A DNA stretch of 62,765 nt from Terriglobia bacterium (GCA_020072965.1 JAIQFY010000009.1:73649-136413), one strand, 5' to 3'. Shown: positions 49,786 through 60,246, counted from the stretch's first letter. Notes: generated from the letters alone by a model not told the origin. Translations and numbers: made by a program.

Positions 49786-51585
49786 ATGACCGCCAATGGA
49801 TGGCTTCAGATAACCTTCTTTCTTGTGCTGATCTTTGCCGTGACCAAGCCGATGGGCGTCTTCATGGCCCACGTATTCAGCCGCGAGCGGACATTTATGG
49901 ACCCTGTGTTGCGGCCGATGGAGCGGTTGCTCTACCACATCACCGGTGTGGATGAAAATCACGAGATGCGTTGGACCGAGTATGCGGTTTCAATGCTTCT
50001 ATTCAGCGTCGTCTCGATGCTGCTGTTGTACCTGATCGAGCGGCTGCAAGGGTTCCTGCCCTTCAACCCGCAACAGCTCGGCGCGGTGTCGCCTCCTCAC
50101 CTGGCATTCAACACTGCCGCTTCCTTCACAACAAACACGAACTGGCAAAACTACAGTGGCGAAGCGACGATGAGCTATTTCACTCAGATGGCGGGGCTTG
50201 CCTACCACAATTTCGTCTCGGCGGCGGTGGGCATTGCACTCGCTATCGCATTCATCCGCGGCATCGCGCGTCGGCAGATGGAGACGATTGGCAACTTCTG
50301 GGTCGACCTGGTTCGGAGTTGTCTGTGGGTGCTCTTACCGTTCTGCATCGTCGGGGCTTTGCTGCTGGTCTCGCAAGGCGTCGTCCAGAATCTTCGGCCG
50401 TATGACAAGGCTGCTCTGGTGGAGCCGTTTCAGGTACAGAAAGTCGGCCCAGACGGGAAGCCAATGGTCGGACCCGACGGCAAACCCGTAATGGACACGG
50501 TGGCCGAACAAACCATCGCGCAAGGGCCGGTTGCATCGCAGGAGATCATCAAGGAGTTCGGTACCAATGGCGGTGGCTTCTTCAACGCAAATAGTGCCCA
50601 TCCGTTTGAGAACCCGACACCTTTCTCCAACCTCATTGAATTGTTCTCGATTTTCACAATTGGGGCAGGGCTCACCTACACACTCGGGCGGATGACGGGC
50701 TCCGAGCGTCATGGCTGGGCCGTGTGGGCTGCCATGGCGATCCTGTTCCTGGCCGGTGTGACGGCCGCCTATTGGGCAGAGGCGCACGGGAATCCCCTCC
50801 TTCCGGGGGTGGATCAGCGGGCGGGCGCTCTCCAACCGGGCGGAAACATGGAGGGCAAAGAGGTCCGCTTGGGCATCGCCAACTCGTCGCTGTTCGCGAC
50901 CGTGACCACCGACGCAAGCTGCGGTGCGATCAACGGGTGGCATGATTCATATACCCCACTGGGCGGCATGGTTCCGCTCGTGAACATCATGCTGAGCGAG
51001 GTCATCTTCGGCGGAGTCGGAGCGGGGATGTACGGCATTCTGATTTACGTGGTGCTGGCCGTGTTTATCGCGGGGTTGATGGTGGGCCGCACGCCGGAGT
51101 ATCTGGGCAAGAAGATCGAAGCCTACGATGTGAAAATGGCCATGCTCGTCGCGCTGGTGTTTCCCCTGGTCATTCTGATCTTCACCGGCATTTCTGTTGT
51201 GAAAGGATTCGGGACCTCCAGCATTTCGAATCCGGGGCCACACGGTTTGACGCAAATCTTGTACGCATTTACGTCCCAGGCAGGCAATAACGGCTCCGCC
51301 TTCGGTGGTCTCACCGGGAATACGCCCTGGTACAACACATCCGGCGGCATTACCATGCTGGTGGGCCGGTTCTTCATGATCATCCCTATGCTGGGCATTG
51401 CCGGCAACCTGGCGCGGAAGAAATATGTTCCTCCCTCGCTGGGTACTTTTCCTGTGACCACCCCGCTCTTCACAGTGCTCTTAATGGGCGTGATCTTGAT
51501 TGTCGGGGCCCTGACATTCTTCCCGGCGCTCAGTCTCGGCCCGATCCTTGAGCATTTGCTCATGAGCGCGGGCAAAGTCTTCTGA
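49786..51585 (+). CDS. kdpA: KdpA, K+-channel-like subunit
   Basis: 599 residues with about ten membrane helices. Selectivity-filter-type loops are visible: [32 protein letters not shown], the GGAI/CGAINGW region and [12 protein letters not shown]. It selects and conducts K+ for the KdpB pump. Length and order are standard. Residues 220-240 carry a short GPDGKP duplication. Confidence 0.98.
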   Translation: MTANGWLQITFFLVLIFAVTKPMGVFMAHVFSRERTFMDPVLRPMERLLYHITGVDENHEMRWTEYAVSMLLFSVVSMLLLYLIERLQGFLPFNPQQLGAVSPPHLAFNTAASFTTNTNWQNYSGEATMSYFTQMAGLAYHNFVSAAVGIALAIAFIRGIARRQMETIGNFWVDLVRSCLWVLLPFCIVGALLLVSQGVVQNLRPYDKAALVEPFQVQKVGPDGKPMVGPDGKPVMDTVAEQTIAQGPVASQEIIKEFGTNGGGFFNANSAHPFENPTPFSNLIELFSIFTIGAGLTYTLGRMTGSERHGWAVWAAMAILFLAGVTAAYWAEAHGNPLLPGVDQRAGALQPGGNMEGKEVRLGIANSSLFATVTTDASCGAINGWHDSYTPLGGMVPLVNIMLSEVIFGGVGAGMYGILIYVVLAVFIAGLMVGRTPEYLGKKIEAYDVKMAMLVALVFPLVILIFTGISVVKGFGTSSISNPGPHGLTQILYAFTSQAGNNGSAFGGLTGNTPWYNTSGGITMLVGRFFMIIPMLGIAGNLARKKYVPPSLGTFPVTTPLFTVLLMGVILIVGALTFFPALSLGPILEHLLMSAGKVF

Positions 51586-51596
51586 AGGATTCTACG

Positions 51597-53660
51597 ATGA
51601 CGGCTAAAACAAAGAAGAAAGCAGTTTGGGATTGGGGGATTGTCCGGAGGGCCATCTGGGGTGCCTTCGTGAAATTGAATCCTCGAAAAATGATGGGGAA
51701 TCCCGTCATGTTTGTCGTGGAAATCGGCAGCGTGATCACCACGGCGCTGCTCCTGCGCGATGTCATTCAAGGCCACCCGGGCTTAAGGTTCAACTTGCAG
51801 ATCACGCTGTGGCTATGGTTCACGGTGGTGTTTGCCAACTTTGCCGAAGCCATGGCCGAGGGACGCGGCAAAGCCCAGGCGGACACCCTCCGGAAGGCCA
51901 AGACCGAAACGCTGGCCAACCTCATTGTCGAAGATCAGGCCCCCGGGATCGAAGGAGTTAAGACCGCCGAAACTCCCGCCTCCAAATTGCGGAAGGGAGA
52001 CATGGTTCTGGTGAGGGCGGGAGAGTTCATCCCCGGTGATGGAGAGGTCACCGAGGGCGTTGCTTCGGTAGACGAGTCCGCCATCACGGGTGAAAGTGCG
52101 CCAGTCATCCGCGAGTCGGGTGGCGACCGTTCGGCAGTGACGGGCGGCACGAGAGTCATATCTGATTGGATCAAGATATGCATCAGTTCCAATCCCGGAG
52201 AGACATTTCTCGATCGGATGATCGCACTTGTCGAGGGAGCGGAGCGGCAGAAGACCCCCAACGAAATCGCGCTGAACATCCTGCTCGCCGGGTTAACCAT
52301 CATCTTCCTTCTCGCGGTCGTGACGCTGCAACCGTTCGCCATTTATTCGGGCTCCCCGCAGACCGTGTTTGTCCTGGTCTCATTGCTTGTGTGTCTGATT
52401 CCCACGACCATCGGCGGGCTGCTCTCGGCGATCGGCATCGCCGGCATGGATCGTGTGATTCAACACAATGTTCTGGCTATGTCCGGTCGCGCCGTGGAAG
52501 CGGCCGGCGATGTAAACACATTGCTCCTGGACAAAACGGGGACCATCACCCTCGGCAACCGCCAGGCGGTCGAGTTCATTCCGCTCCCCGGCATAGAGGA
52601 AAATGAAATCGCGGATGCCGCACAGCTCTCCAGTCTTTCCGACGAAACCCCGGAGGGCCGCTCCATCGTTGTGCTTGCCAAGACCAAGTATGGATTGCGC
52701 GGCCGCGAACTGGCCGCCCATGAAGCGCATTTTATTCCATTCTCCGCGCACACCCGGATGTCGGGAGTGGACCTCAATGGCCGCAGCATCCGTAAAGGCG
52801 CAGCCGACGCCATTGTTGAATACATCATTTCCCAGGAAGGCACGGTTCCCAAAGAGTTGAAGGCCTCCGTCGAGCGGATTTCAAGCACGGGCGGAACACC
52901 GCTGGTGGTCGCCGATCGCAATCGGGCGCTCGGTGTAATCCATCTAAAAGACATAGTCAAAGGGGGCATGCGGGAGCGGTTTGACCACCTGAGACAAATG
53001 GGCATTAGAACCGTGATGATCACTGGGGACAACCCGTTAACCGCAGCGGCCATCGCCCGCGAGGCGGGCGTGGACGATTTCCTGGCGGAGGCCAAACCTC
53101 AGGACAAGATGGATTTGATCCGGCGCGAGCAGGCCCAGGGAAAGCTGGTGGCCATGACCGGCGATGGGACAAACGACGCCCCCGCCCTGGCGCAGGCCGA
53201 CGTCGGCGTCGCGATGAATACTGGAACGATGCCCGCCAAAGAGGCCGGCAATATGGTCGACCTCGACTCCAACCCCACCAAGCTGATCGAGATCGTGGAA
53301 ATCGGCAAACAATTGCTCATGACCCGCGGCGCCCTAACGACGTTTTCCATCGCCAACGATGTGGCAAAGTATTTTGCCATTATTCCTGCAATGTTTGCGG
53401 GGACCTTCCCCGTCTTAAACGCGCTGAACATCATGCGCCTGCGCACTCCCGAGTCCGCGGTGCTCTCAGCGGTGATTTTCAACGCCCTGATCATCGTCGC
53501 TTTGATTCCCCTGGCACTGCGTGGGGTGAAGTACCGCCCGCTCGGCGCCGCAGCTCTCCTGCGGCGCAATCTCTGGGTCTATGGCGTCGGTGGAATCATC
53601 ATTCCCTTCATTGGCATCAAGTTGATTGACATGCTGATCACTCGTATCGGCCTTGCATAG
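51597..53660 (+). CDS. kdpB: KdpB, ATP-hydrolysing P-type subunit
   Basis: 687 residues, P-type ATPase. Phosphorylation motif DKTGTIT with Asp312, TGES in the actuator loop ([10 protein letters not shown]), the N-domain signature around KGAADAI, and the hinge [20 protein letters not shown]. It powers high-affinity K+ uptake. Eleven bases after kdpA. Confidence 0.98.
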   Translation: MTAKTKKKAVWDWGIVRRAIWGAFVKLNPRKMMGNPVMFVVEIGSVITTALLLRDVIQGHPGLRFNLQITLWLWFTVVFANFAEAMAEGRGKAQADTLRKAKTETLANLIVEDQAPGIEGVKTAETPASKLRKGDMVLVRAGEFIPGDGEVTEGVASVDESAITGESAPVIRESGGDRSAVTGGTRVISDWIKICISSNPGETFLDRMIALVEGAERQKTPNEIALNILLAGLTIIFLLAVVTLQPFAIYSGSPQTVFVLVSLLVCLIPTTIGGLLSAIGIAGMDRVIQHNVLAMSGRAVEAAGDVNTLLLDKTGTITLGNRQAVEFIPLPGIEENEIADAAQLSSLSDETPEGRSIVVLAKTKYGLRGRELAAHEAHFIPFSAHTRMSGVDLNGRSIRKGAADAIVEYIISQEGTVPKELKASVERISSTGGTPLVVADRNRALGVIHLKDIVKGGMRERFDHLRQMGIRTVMITGDNPLTAAAIAREAGVDDFLAEAKPQDKMDLIRREQAQGKLVAMTGDGTNDAPALAQADVGVAMNTGTMPAKEAGNMVDLDSNPTKLIEIVEIGKQLLMTRGALTTFSIANDVAKYFAIIPAMFAGTFPVLNALNIMRLRTPESAVLSAVIFNALIIVALIPLALRGVKYRPLGAAALLRRNLWVYGVGGIIIPFIGIKLIDMLITRIGLA

Positions 53661-53672
53661 GAGGACCTCGTT

Positions 53673-54263
53673 ATGAAGAAGAACGTTGTCACGGCAGTCC
53701 TGATGACCTTGGTCACGACCGTCCTGCTCGGAATTATTTACCCGCTGGTGGTGACGGGTATCGCCCGGGTTTTGTTTCCCCATAAGGCCGACGGGCAACT
53801 GATTGTAGTGAACGGGAAAGTCTTGGGGTCCCGTCTCATCGGACAGGCTTTTTCCGGTCCAGGCTATTTCCACTCCCGGCCTTCCGCCGCCGGCAATGGC
53901 TACGACGCCAGCAATTCCAATGGATCGCAACTCGGACCGACAAATCGCCAGCTCATCGACCGGGTGAAAGGCGATGTGGCCACATTGCAGGCGGAGAATC
54001 CGAATGTGCCCGTCCCGATTGACCTGGTGACCGCCTCGGCTTCGGGCCTCGATCCGCACATTACGCCAGCGGCGGCAGCGTTTCAGCTGCCACGGGTCGC
54101 GAAAGTGCGAGGGACCAATGAAGGGGACCTGCGCAGCCTCGTGGCGAAGCACACGGAAGGCAGGCAATTCGGATTTCTCGGTGAATCACGGGTGAATGTC
54201 CTGGAACTCAATCTCGAGCTGGATGAAAAATTTCCTGCCCAGAGACATGCCAGGGCGGAATAG
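53673..54263 (+). CDS. kdpC: KdpC, regulatory subunit of the K+-transporting ATPase
   Basis: 196 residues with an N-terminal anchor helix (AVLMTLVTTVLLGIIYPLVVTG), then the periplasmic part with SRPSAAGNGYDASNSNGSQLGPTN and ITPAAAAFQLPRVA. GGAGGACC precedes the ATG. Complete. Confidence 0.97.
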   Translation: MKKNVVTAVLMTLVTTVLLGIIYPLVVTGIARVLFPHKADGQLIVVNGKVLGSRLIGQAFSGPGYFHSRPSAAGNGYDASNSNGSQLGPTNRQLIDRVKGDVATLQAENPNVPVPIDLVTASASGLDPHITPAAAAFQLPRVAKVRGTNEGDLRSLVAKHTEGRQFGFLGESRVNVLELNLELDEKFPAQRHARAE

Positions 54264-54271
54264 GATGAACC

Positions 54272-56143
54272 ATGAAAACCCTGCGGCAAAAACTGGCGAT
54301 TAGTTACGGAATACTGACCCTCGTCATGATGGGGGTCAGCGCGGTGGGCATCTATCATTTCGTCCGGCTGGGTCGCGCCGTGGATACCATCCTCGCCAAT
54401 AACTATAAGAGCATTGTTGCTGCCGAAAATATGAAGGAAGCGCTCGAGCGGGAGGACTCGGCGGCCATGTTTTTCATCGCGAGCCATCGGGACAAGGCCG
54501 GGCAGCAGTTCTCAACCAATGCACAGAAGTTTGCCGAGCAATTCCAGATTGCCGCGAACAATGTCACCGAGCCCGGAGAGGACAAGATCATCAGCGATAT
54601 CGATACGAAATATTCGGGATACAGGCGGGCGTTGGAAGGATTTATCGGCAACAAGGAGAACCGGTCGTCAACAGAGGATTCCAGAATTTACTTTGACCAG
54701 ATTGAGCCCCCTTTCATTACGCTAAAGAACCGCTTGGATGATCTGCTGCATCTGAATCAGCAGGCCATGGTGAATGCCAACGAGCGCGCCTTGTCCGAAT
54801 CCCGGGATGCTCAGGTCTCGACAGTAACTGTGGTCTTTTTCGGCGTCCTCTTTGCACTGGCCTTTGCATGGCGCTTCTCCGCGTACGTCGTCGATCCCAT
54901 CCTTGCGCTCACCGAAAAAGCCCAACAAATCGCCGAGGGCGATTTCGACCAGCACATCGATATTTCCTCGGCAGATGAAATCGGAATTTTAGCGGCTGAG
55001 TTCAATCGAATGGCCGTCCACCTCAAAGACCTCAGGAAGTCCAATTATTGGCAGTTGCAAATCGAACAGAAGAAATCAAACGCGGTGATCGAATCCATTT
55101 ACGAGCCCGTTATTGTGACCGACGCACAAGGCCGGGTGATCAAGTTAAACCATACCGCCGCCCAACTGTTCGGTGTTTCCAAGAGCGCCGAAGAGATCGG
55201 CCGGGGTCTTTCACTTTCTGATTTCAGCGCCGGGGAACCCATCTTGCGCGCGGTGGAGGCGGCGGTCTCCATGCAACGCCCGGTCGCGGAAGAGACCGAG
55301 GCGGCGTTGGTGCCCATGAAGGTGGGGGAAACCGACCGGAGCTACCGCTTGCGCACCACGCCCATGCGGGATGAAAATGGACGACTTCTGGGTGCGGTCA
55401 CCCTTCTAGAGGATATCACCGCCCTTCGCGAGGTGGACCGGATCAAGAGCGATTTCATTTCCATCGCCTCGGGCAAACTGCGGACTCCACTCCAGTCACT
55501 TCAATTGGCACTCCATACCCTGGCGGGACACTACGCCGGCGAGTTGACTGACCAGCAGCTGGACCTGCTGATGGACGCGCGTTGTAATGCCGAACAGCTG
55601 GATGATCTGATGGGGGATCTGCTCCAGCTGGCCGAAATTGACTCAGGAGCGCACAAGATGTCATTTGATGCATGCCGGCCCATTGATCTGGTACGGGAGG
55701 CCATCCTGCAACATGCCGCTCTGGCGGAGAGTCGTCATATCAAGTTGGAACACACCGTCGCGCCGGATCTGCCCTACGTTATGGCCGACCGGCAAGCGGT
55801 GAAACGGATCTTCGACAATCTGTTGTCGAATGCCCTTCGACATACCCATCGCGACGGACAAGTAACGATCTCCGCAGAGGAACGGGAGAACACTGTGGTA
55901 TTCTCGGTCCGGGACACCGGCGAAGGGATTCGCGAGGAATACCTGCCTAACATCTTCAGCCGGTTCATCCATGCCCAAGGAAAACCGGGGGGCGGAACGG
56001 GATTGGGTCTGGCCTTGGTGAAACGATTGGTTGAGGCCGAGGGCGGGCAGGTGGCCGTCTCCAGTGTTGTGGGTTCAGGGGCCGTGTTTACCTTTACTCT
56101 TCCTTTGGGAGGTTCTACAGTGGGTGCTCGAGTACAGACATGA
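54272..56143 (+). CDS. HAMP/PAS histidine-kinase homologue lacking the phospho-accepting His
   Basis: 623 residues. Layout: TM1 (about 10-30), periplasmic four-helix sensor (about 31-185), TM2 (about 186-205), HAMP (PILALTEKAQQIAEGDFDQHI), PAS (about 265-370), a HisKA-like dimerisation segment (about 385-455) and a complete HATPase domain with N box FDNLLSNALRHT, G1 RDTGEGI and G2 GGGTGLGLAL. The H-box reads ASGKLRTPL, with Gly401-Lys402 where His-Glu is normal. KinB-like architecture. ATG 54272 follows kdpC by eight bases; its stop overlaps kdpD-N (ATGA), so it belongs to the operon. Confidence 0.88.
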   Translation: MKTLRQKLAISYGILTLVMMGVSAVGIYHFVRLGRAVDTILANNYKSIVAAENMKEALEREDSAAMFFIASHRDKAGQQFSTNAQKFAEQFQIAANNVTEPGEDKIISDIDTKYSGYRRALEGFIGNKENRSSTEDSRIYFDQIEPPFITLKNRLDDLLHLNQQAMVNANERALSESRDAQVSTVTVVFFGVLFALAFAWRFSAYVVDPILALTEKAQQIAEGDFDQHIDISSADEIGILAAEFNRMAVHLKDLRKSNYWQLQIEQKKSNAVIESIYEPVIVTDAQGRVIKLNHTAAQLFGVSKSAEEIGRGLSLSDFSAGEPILRAVEAAVSMQRPVAEETEAALVPMKVGETDRSYRLRTTPMRDENGRLLGAVTLLEDITALREVDRIKSDFISIASGKLRTPLQSLQLALHTLAGHYAGELTDQQLDLLMDARCNAEQLDDLMGDLLQLAEIDSGAHKMSFDACRPIDLVREAILQHAALAESRHIKLEHTVAPDLPYVMADRQAVKRIFDNLLSNALRHTHRDGQVTISAEERENTVVFSVRDTGEGIREEYLPNIFSRFIHAQGKPGGGTGLGLALVKRLVEAEGGQVAVSSVVGSGAVFTFTLPLGGSTVGARVQT

Positions 56144-57303
56144 GCGTGAAGACCCCCGAGGCTGCTTCGCGGCCGAGCGCCGAATCGCTGCTCGCCAAAC
56201 TGGATGAGTCCGAGCGGGCGCGTCTGCGTATTTACATTGGCGCGGCGCCGGGCGTGGGTAAGACCTACGAAATGCTCCAGGACGCCCACATCCTGCGCAA
56301 ACAGCGGTATGACACGGTCATCGGGTTCGTCGAAACCTACGGCCGGGCCGAGACCGAAGCCAAGATTGCAGATCTCGAGATCATCCCCCGTAAGAAGATT
56401 GACTACCGTGGCGTTGTGCTCGAAGAGATGGATGTGGAGGCCATTGTGGCCCGCAAGCCGCAAGTTTGCCTCGTCGACGAACTGGCGCACAGCAACGTGC
56501 CGGGGTCCAGGAACCGCAAGCGCTATGAGGACGTGCTGGACCTTCTCGAGGCCGGCATCCATGTCATGACCGCCGTTAACATCCAGCACATGGAAACCCT
56601 CAATGATGTGATTGCCCGTTCCTCAGGGGTGCGCGTCCGCGAAACGGTCCCGGACAGTTTTCTCAAACGCGCCGACGAAGTGGTCAACGTGGACGTGACT
56701 GTTGAGGAACTGCGCAATCGCCTGCGGCAGGGGAAGATTTACAAGCCCGAAAAAGTCGAGCAGGCGCTCACCAATTTTTTCCGAAAGGGCAATCTTTCCA
56801 CCCTCCGTGAATTGGCGCTGCGGGCGGTTGCCGAGGAGGTGGGCGCCAAGGCCGCCCAGTACCGGGCCCGGGAAGGGCTTGAACCGGCTCAGATTCCTGA
56901 AAAGGTCATGGTCTCCATGTCATCGAGTTCCACAGCGCTCAAATTGCTGCGAACGGGTGCGCGCATTGCCGGACGTCTGGGTGCCGTGTGGTTTGCTGTT
57001 CATGTGGATACCGCCGGTGCCTCGGGAACTCCATTGAAACCTGAAGATGCCGCTCAGTTGCAGCAGAATACAGGACTGGCGGAGGAACTGGGAGCCACGG
57101 TGGTGAATCTCAAGTCCGGAAAAGTCGCGGACGCCCTCATTGAATTTGCAAAGCGGGAAGGAATTACTCATGTCATCTTCGGGCAGTCCGCACGCTCGCG
57201 GTGGGAGATTCTGTTGAGGGGATCGATCATCAACCGGTTTCTTGCCGCCGTGAAAGATGCTGCCGTCCAGGTGATTCCTCCGGGAGAAGTCCCGCGCAGA
57301 TAG
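56140..57303 (+). CDS. kdpD: KdpD N-terminal module: KdpD sensor ATPase plus USP domain, free-standing
   Basis: 387 residues. The KdpD domain has Walker A GAAPGVGKT (34-42), VDELAHSNVPGSRN and AGIHVMTAVNIQHMETLND; a universal-stress-protein-like domain follows (about 240-380, VMVSMSSSSTALKLLRTGAR, VIFGQSARSRWEILLRGSI). The membrane and kinase parts of normal KdpD (about 900 residues) are missing here and encoded by the next gene but one. Cytoplasmic; may sense K+/ATP or c-di-AMP via the USP domain as in other KdpDs. Confidence 0.94.
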   Translation: MSVKTPEAASRPSAESLLAKLDESERARLRIYIGAAPGVGKTYEMLQDAHILRKQRYDTVIGFVETYGRAETEAKIADLEIIPRKKIDYRGVVLEEMDVEAIVARKPQVCLVDELAHSNVPGSRNRKRYEDVLDLLEAGIHVMTAVNIQHMETLNDVIARSSGVRVRETVPDSFLKRADEVVNVDVTVEELRNRLRQGKIYKPEKVEQALTNFFRKGNLSTLRELALRAVAEEVGAKAAQYRAREGLEPAQIPEKVMVSMSSSSTALKLLRTGARIAGRLGAVWFAVHVDTAGASGTPLKPEDAAQLQQNTGLAEELGATVVNLKSGKVADALIEFAKREGITHVIFGQSARSRWEILLRGSIINRFLAAVKDAAVQVIPPGEVPRR

Positions 57304-57455
57304 CCCGTATTCCTATCCGGCAAGAACAAACGGCAGGCTGCCTCGCACCCACAATAGATGCTATCGCTGCTCTCGATGGATTGGATTTTCATCTTTGCCG
57401 GGGGAAGAGTTGAAGTATTGCCGGCAACACGCGGGGATGGCATGCGGGAGTCCGC

Positions 57456-57677
57456 ATGAGTCCACTTTCAGCCTTTGGCCTGTTTGCCGTCGTCGCGATG
57501 CTGGTATGCTACGCGTTGGAGCATCGCAGCCCCTGGTTCATTCTGGCCTTCGCTGTAGCGTGTGCCCTCGGGTCGGCTTACGGGTTCCTCCAAGGTGCCT
57601 GGCCGTTTGGGCTGGTGGAGGCCGTCTGGTCCCTAGTGGCCGCCCGGCGATGGCATCAGGCACGAAGAGCGACCTGA
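57456..57677 (+). CDS. Small two-helix membrane protein between the kdpD halves
   Basis: 73 residues: FGLFAVVAMLVCYALE then SPWFILAFAVACALGSAYGFLQGAWPFGLVEAVWSLVA and an Arg-rich tail. GGGAG precedes the ATG. I recall similar small proteins near kdp genes elsewhere, without a known function. Confidence 0.7.
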   Translation: MSPLSAFGLFAVVAMLVCYALEHRSPWFILAFAVACALGSAYGFLQGAWPFGLVEAVWSLVAARRWHQARRAT

Positions 57678-57715
57678 GCCAGGGGGCCGGATAACAGGAT
57701 TTTTCCAATCCGGTA

Positions 57716-57721
57716 TATAAT
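57716..57721 (+). promoter_or_regulatory. TATAAT just ahead of the second kdpD gene
   Basis: TATAAT ends eight bases before the GTG, which would give a near-leaderless mRNA if used. No good -35. Confidence 0.35.
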
Positions 57722-57729
57722 CACCCTTC

Positions 57730-59286
57730 GTGAAGGTGACTACTCGCCAGAAATGGTTCAACTATGCCGCTTCAGCAGCGGGTGTGGCCGCCGTTGTTGC
57801 TCTGTACAAGCTCCTCATCTTAAGAGTAAACAACACGACCGTGGCGCTCAGTTTTCTTTTGGTCGTGCTCCTCTCCGCCTCCACCTCCGGACTCGGCCCT
57901 GCTATCCTAGCCTCCCTGGCAGGCATGCTATGCTTTAACTATTTCTTTCTGCCGCCCATCGGCTTGTTCACCGTCCAGGATCCACAGAATTGGATCGCCC
58001 TGGCAGCATTCCTGGTCACTGCGGTGATTGCCAGTCATCTTTCTTCGACCGCACGCTCCCGTGCCCGTGATGCCGAGAAGCGCCGGCAGGAAATGTGGAA
58101 GCTATTCCAACTCGGCCGGGCCATCATCCTGATCACCGACACCGGAACCGCTGTTTCCTCAATTGCGCGCCAGGTCGTGGAAATCTTCGCTGGCAGCTAT
58201 TGCTCAGTTTTTGTCCGCGATGAAGTCAGCGACTGGCAGCGGGTTGCCACCGCGGCCGATGCTTCAGATCTCAACTCCTTTCTTCCCTCCGAGACGGTGA
58301 TGGACGAGGTGTTCGAAACCGGAGAAACGAAATTTCAGCCGCTCCATGTGGAAGGGCGTGATGGGAAGGCCAGGATCAAGGGTGGAGAGATCATTTTCTT
58401 TTCTCCGTTGCGCGTGGGCGTAAAATCCATCGGGATTCTGGTTGTGATCTCAAGATCGATTGAACGCGAGACTCTGGACGCCATGGCAGGCTTGGTGGCC
58501 CTTGCCCTCGAGCGGGCCCGTTTCCTCAAAGAACTCAGTCGTACCGAAGCCTTGAGACAGAGCAACGAACTGAAGTCGGCGGTGCTGGCGTCGGTTTCAC
58601 ATGACTTGCGGACGCCCCTCACCTCGATCCGGGCCTCGATTGACAACCTTCTTCAGAACGAGGTGGAATGGGACAAAGCCAGCTTACAAGAGTTTCATCT
58701 CATCATCAGCGAAGAGGTCGGCCGCCTGTCCCGCCTGGTGGACAACCTGTTGGAGATGGCCCGGATTGAAGCAGGAGAGTTGCGACCCTCGAAGCAGTGG
58801 GGCTCGGTCTCTGAGGTCATCACACAAGTGCTGAACCGGTGCACTTCCGTCATCCAGGACCACTTGGTGGGTATTGATTTCAAGGAGGACTTGCCTCTCG
58901 TGGAGATGGACTCGCGCCTCATTGCCCAGGCGCTCTCCAACCTGGTTGAGAATGCGGGCCAGTATTCACCACCGGGCACAAAGATCCTGTTGCAATCCCG
59001 TGTTGAGGGCGGCCACTTAATCTTCACCGTCCACGATCAGGGTCCGGGGATTGGGCGCGAGGAGATGGATCGCATTTTTGACAAGTTCTACCGCGGCCGG
59101 CATTCTCCGATGCGTCGCGGCGAAGGGACTGGCATGGGCCTCCCCATCGCCCGAGGCATTGCGGAAGCCCACGGGGGCACCATCGGGTGCGAGAATAATC
59201 CTGACAGCGGCGCGACCTTTACTTTGAAAATACCGGTCGAGTGCAAGGAGAGTCCGGAGACAGTCGCCGCCGGTGAGGAACCCTGA
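57730..59286 (+). CDS. KdpD C-terminal module: DUF4118-GAF histidine kinase
   Basis: 518 residues. Four membrane helices (DUF4118, about 5-105, ending in NWIALAAFLVTAVIASHLSSTARSR broken at VIASHL), a GAF domain (about 130-260), HisKA with intact His291 (SVSHDLRTPL), then HATPase motifs NLVENAGQYSPPG, HDQGPGIGREE and GTGMGLPIARGI. This corresponds to the transmembrane and transmitter half of KdpD. It should phosphorylate KdpE, encoded 118 bases downstream. GTG 57730 has no visible Shine-Dalgarno; no better in-frame start keeps helix 1. Confidence 0.92.
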   Translation: MKVTTRQKWFNYAASAAGVAAVVALYKLLILRVNNTTVALSFLLVVLLSASTSGLGPAILASLAGMLCFNYFFLPPIGLFTVQDPQNWIALAAFLVTAVIASHLSSTARSRARDAEKRRQEMWKLFQLGRAIILITDTGTAVSSIARQVVEIFAGSYCSVFVRDEVSDWQRVATAADASDLNSFLPSETVMDEVFETGETKFQPLHVEGRDGKARIKGGEIIFFSPLRVGVKSIGILVVISRSIERETLDAMAGLVALALERARFLKELSRTEALRQSNELKSAVLASVSHDLRTPLTSIRASIDNLLQNEVEWDKASLQEFHLIISEEVGRLSRLVDNLLEMARIEAGELRPSKQWGSVSEVITQVLNRCTSVIQDHLVGIDFKEDLPLVEMDSRLIAQALSNLVENAGQYSPPGTKILLQSRVEGGHLIFTVHDQGPGIGREEMDRIFDKFYRGRHSPMRRGEGTGMGLPIARGIAEAHGGTIGCENNPDSGATFTLKIPVECKESPETVAAGEEP

Positions 59287-59404
59287 GGTCGCTTCCTGAA
59301 AGGTTCCTTGAATTGAAGGCTTCCGACAGCGGCGGCTTGCATTTCTGTCCGGCCCGAACAAATTTCCTCCGCTCATCAGGAATTCGAAATCCATCAAAAT
59401 AGTG

Positions 59405-60112
59405 ATGTCACATCCATCCCTTCCCCGAAAACCAGTCCTGCTCGTCGTCGATGATGAACCGCAAATCCTGCGGGTCATGCGCACCAGCTTGCCAGTGCGA
59501 GGATATGACGTCAGGACGGTGGCTTCAGGGGAAGAAGCGTTGGACGAGGTTCGCAAGGAACTTCCGGACGTCATCATCCTTGACCTGATGATGCCGGGCA
59601 TGTCCGGTCTGGAGGTGTGCCGTCGATTGCGCGAGTTTTCGGAGGTTCCAATCATTGTGCTCTCGGCCCGCGGCTCCGAAAAGGATAAAGTCTCAGCGCT
59701 GGACTTGGGGGCGGATGACTATGTCACGAAACCGTTCAGCATGGAGGAGCTCCTGGCACGACTGCGGGCTGTGCTGCGTCGCGTTTCGTCTTCGACGCCA
59801 GGGAGTGCCACCTGGACCGTCGGTGACATTACCCTCAACACGGACGAGCGGCGCGTGACGGTGGCCGGAAGGGAAGTCAAGCTTACTCCCAAGGAGTTTG
59901 AAGTGCTCAAGTATCTGGTCAGCAACGCCGGAAAGGTAGTGACCCATCGCGCCCTGCTGCAGGCGGTTTGGGGATGGGAATCCTCGGATCAAACGGAATA
60001 CCTCCGGGTGTTCATCAACCAGTTGCGGCGCAAGATTGAACCTGCTCCACAGAAGCCTCGGTATATCCTGACTGAACCTTGGGTGGGCTATCGCTTGAGT
60101 CCGGGTGATTAG
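59405..60112 (+). CDS. kdpE: KdpE response regulator
   Basis: 235 residues from ATG 59405 (GTG 59402 adds one). OmpR/PhoB type: receiver with VVDDEP, phospho-acceptor Asp60 in ILDLMMPG, Ser87 and Lys109 (VTKPFS); winged-helix domain with LTPKEFEVLKYL and RVFINQLRRKIE ending TEPWVGYRL, typical of KdpE. It should activate kdp transcription. Last gene of the locus. Confidence 0.96.
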   Translation: MSHPSLPRKPVLLVVDDEPQILRVMRTSLPVRGYDVRTVASGEEALDEVRKELPDVIILDLMMPGMSGLEVCRRLREFSEVPIIVLSARGSEKDKVSALDLGADDYVTKPFSMEELLARLRAVLRRVSSSTPGSATWTVGDITLNTDERRVTVAGREVKLTPKEFEVLKYLVSNAGKVVTHRALLQAVWGWESSDQTEYLRVFINQLRRKIEPAPQKPRYILTEPWVGYRLSPGD

Positions 60113-60207
60113 GAGCCATCGCGGTTCACCAAAGAACCTCGATCGGATCAACTTTTACCTATCTGACAGCAAGAAAACCCTCAGGGAAAGCGCCTTCCAA
60201 TTCGACA

Positions 60208-60236
60208 TTGCGTTAAGATTTTTACTTCCCTATAAT
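60208..60236 (+). promoter_or_regulatory. Promoter of the deoxynucleoside kinase
   Basis: TTGCGT (60208-60213), 17-base spacer, TATAAT (60231-60236). The ATG at 60247 is ten bases past the -10, implying a leader of only about 0-4 bases. Confidence 0.65.
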
Positions 60237-60246
60237 CCCCGCTGGT

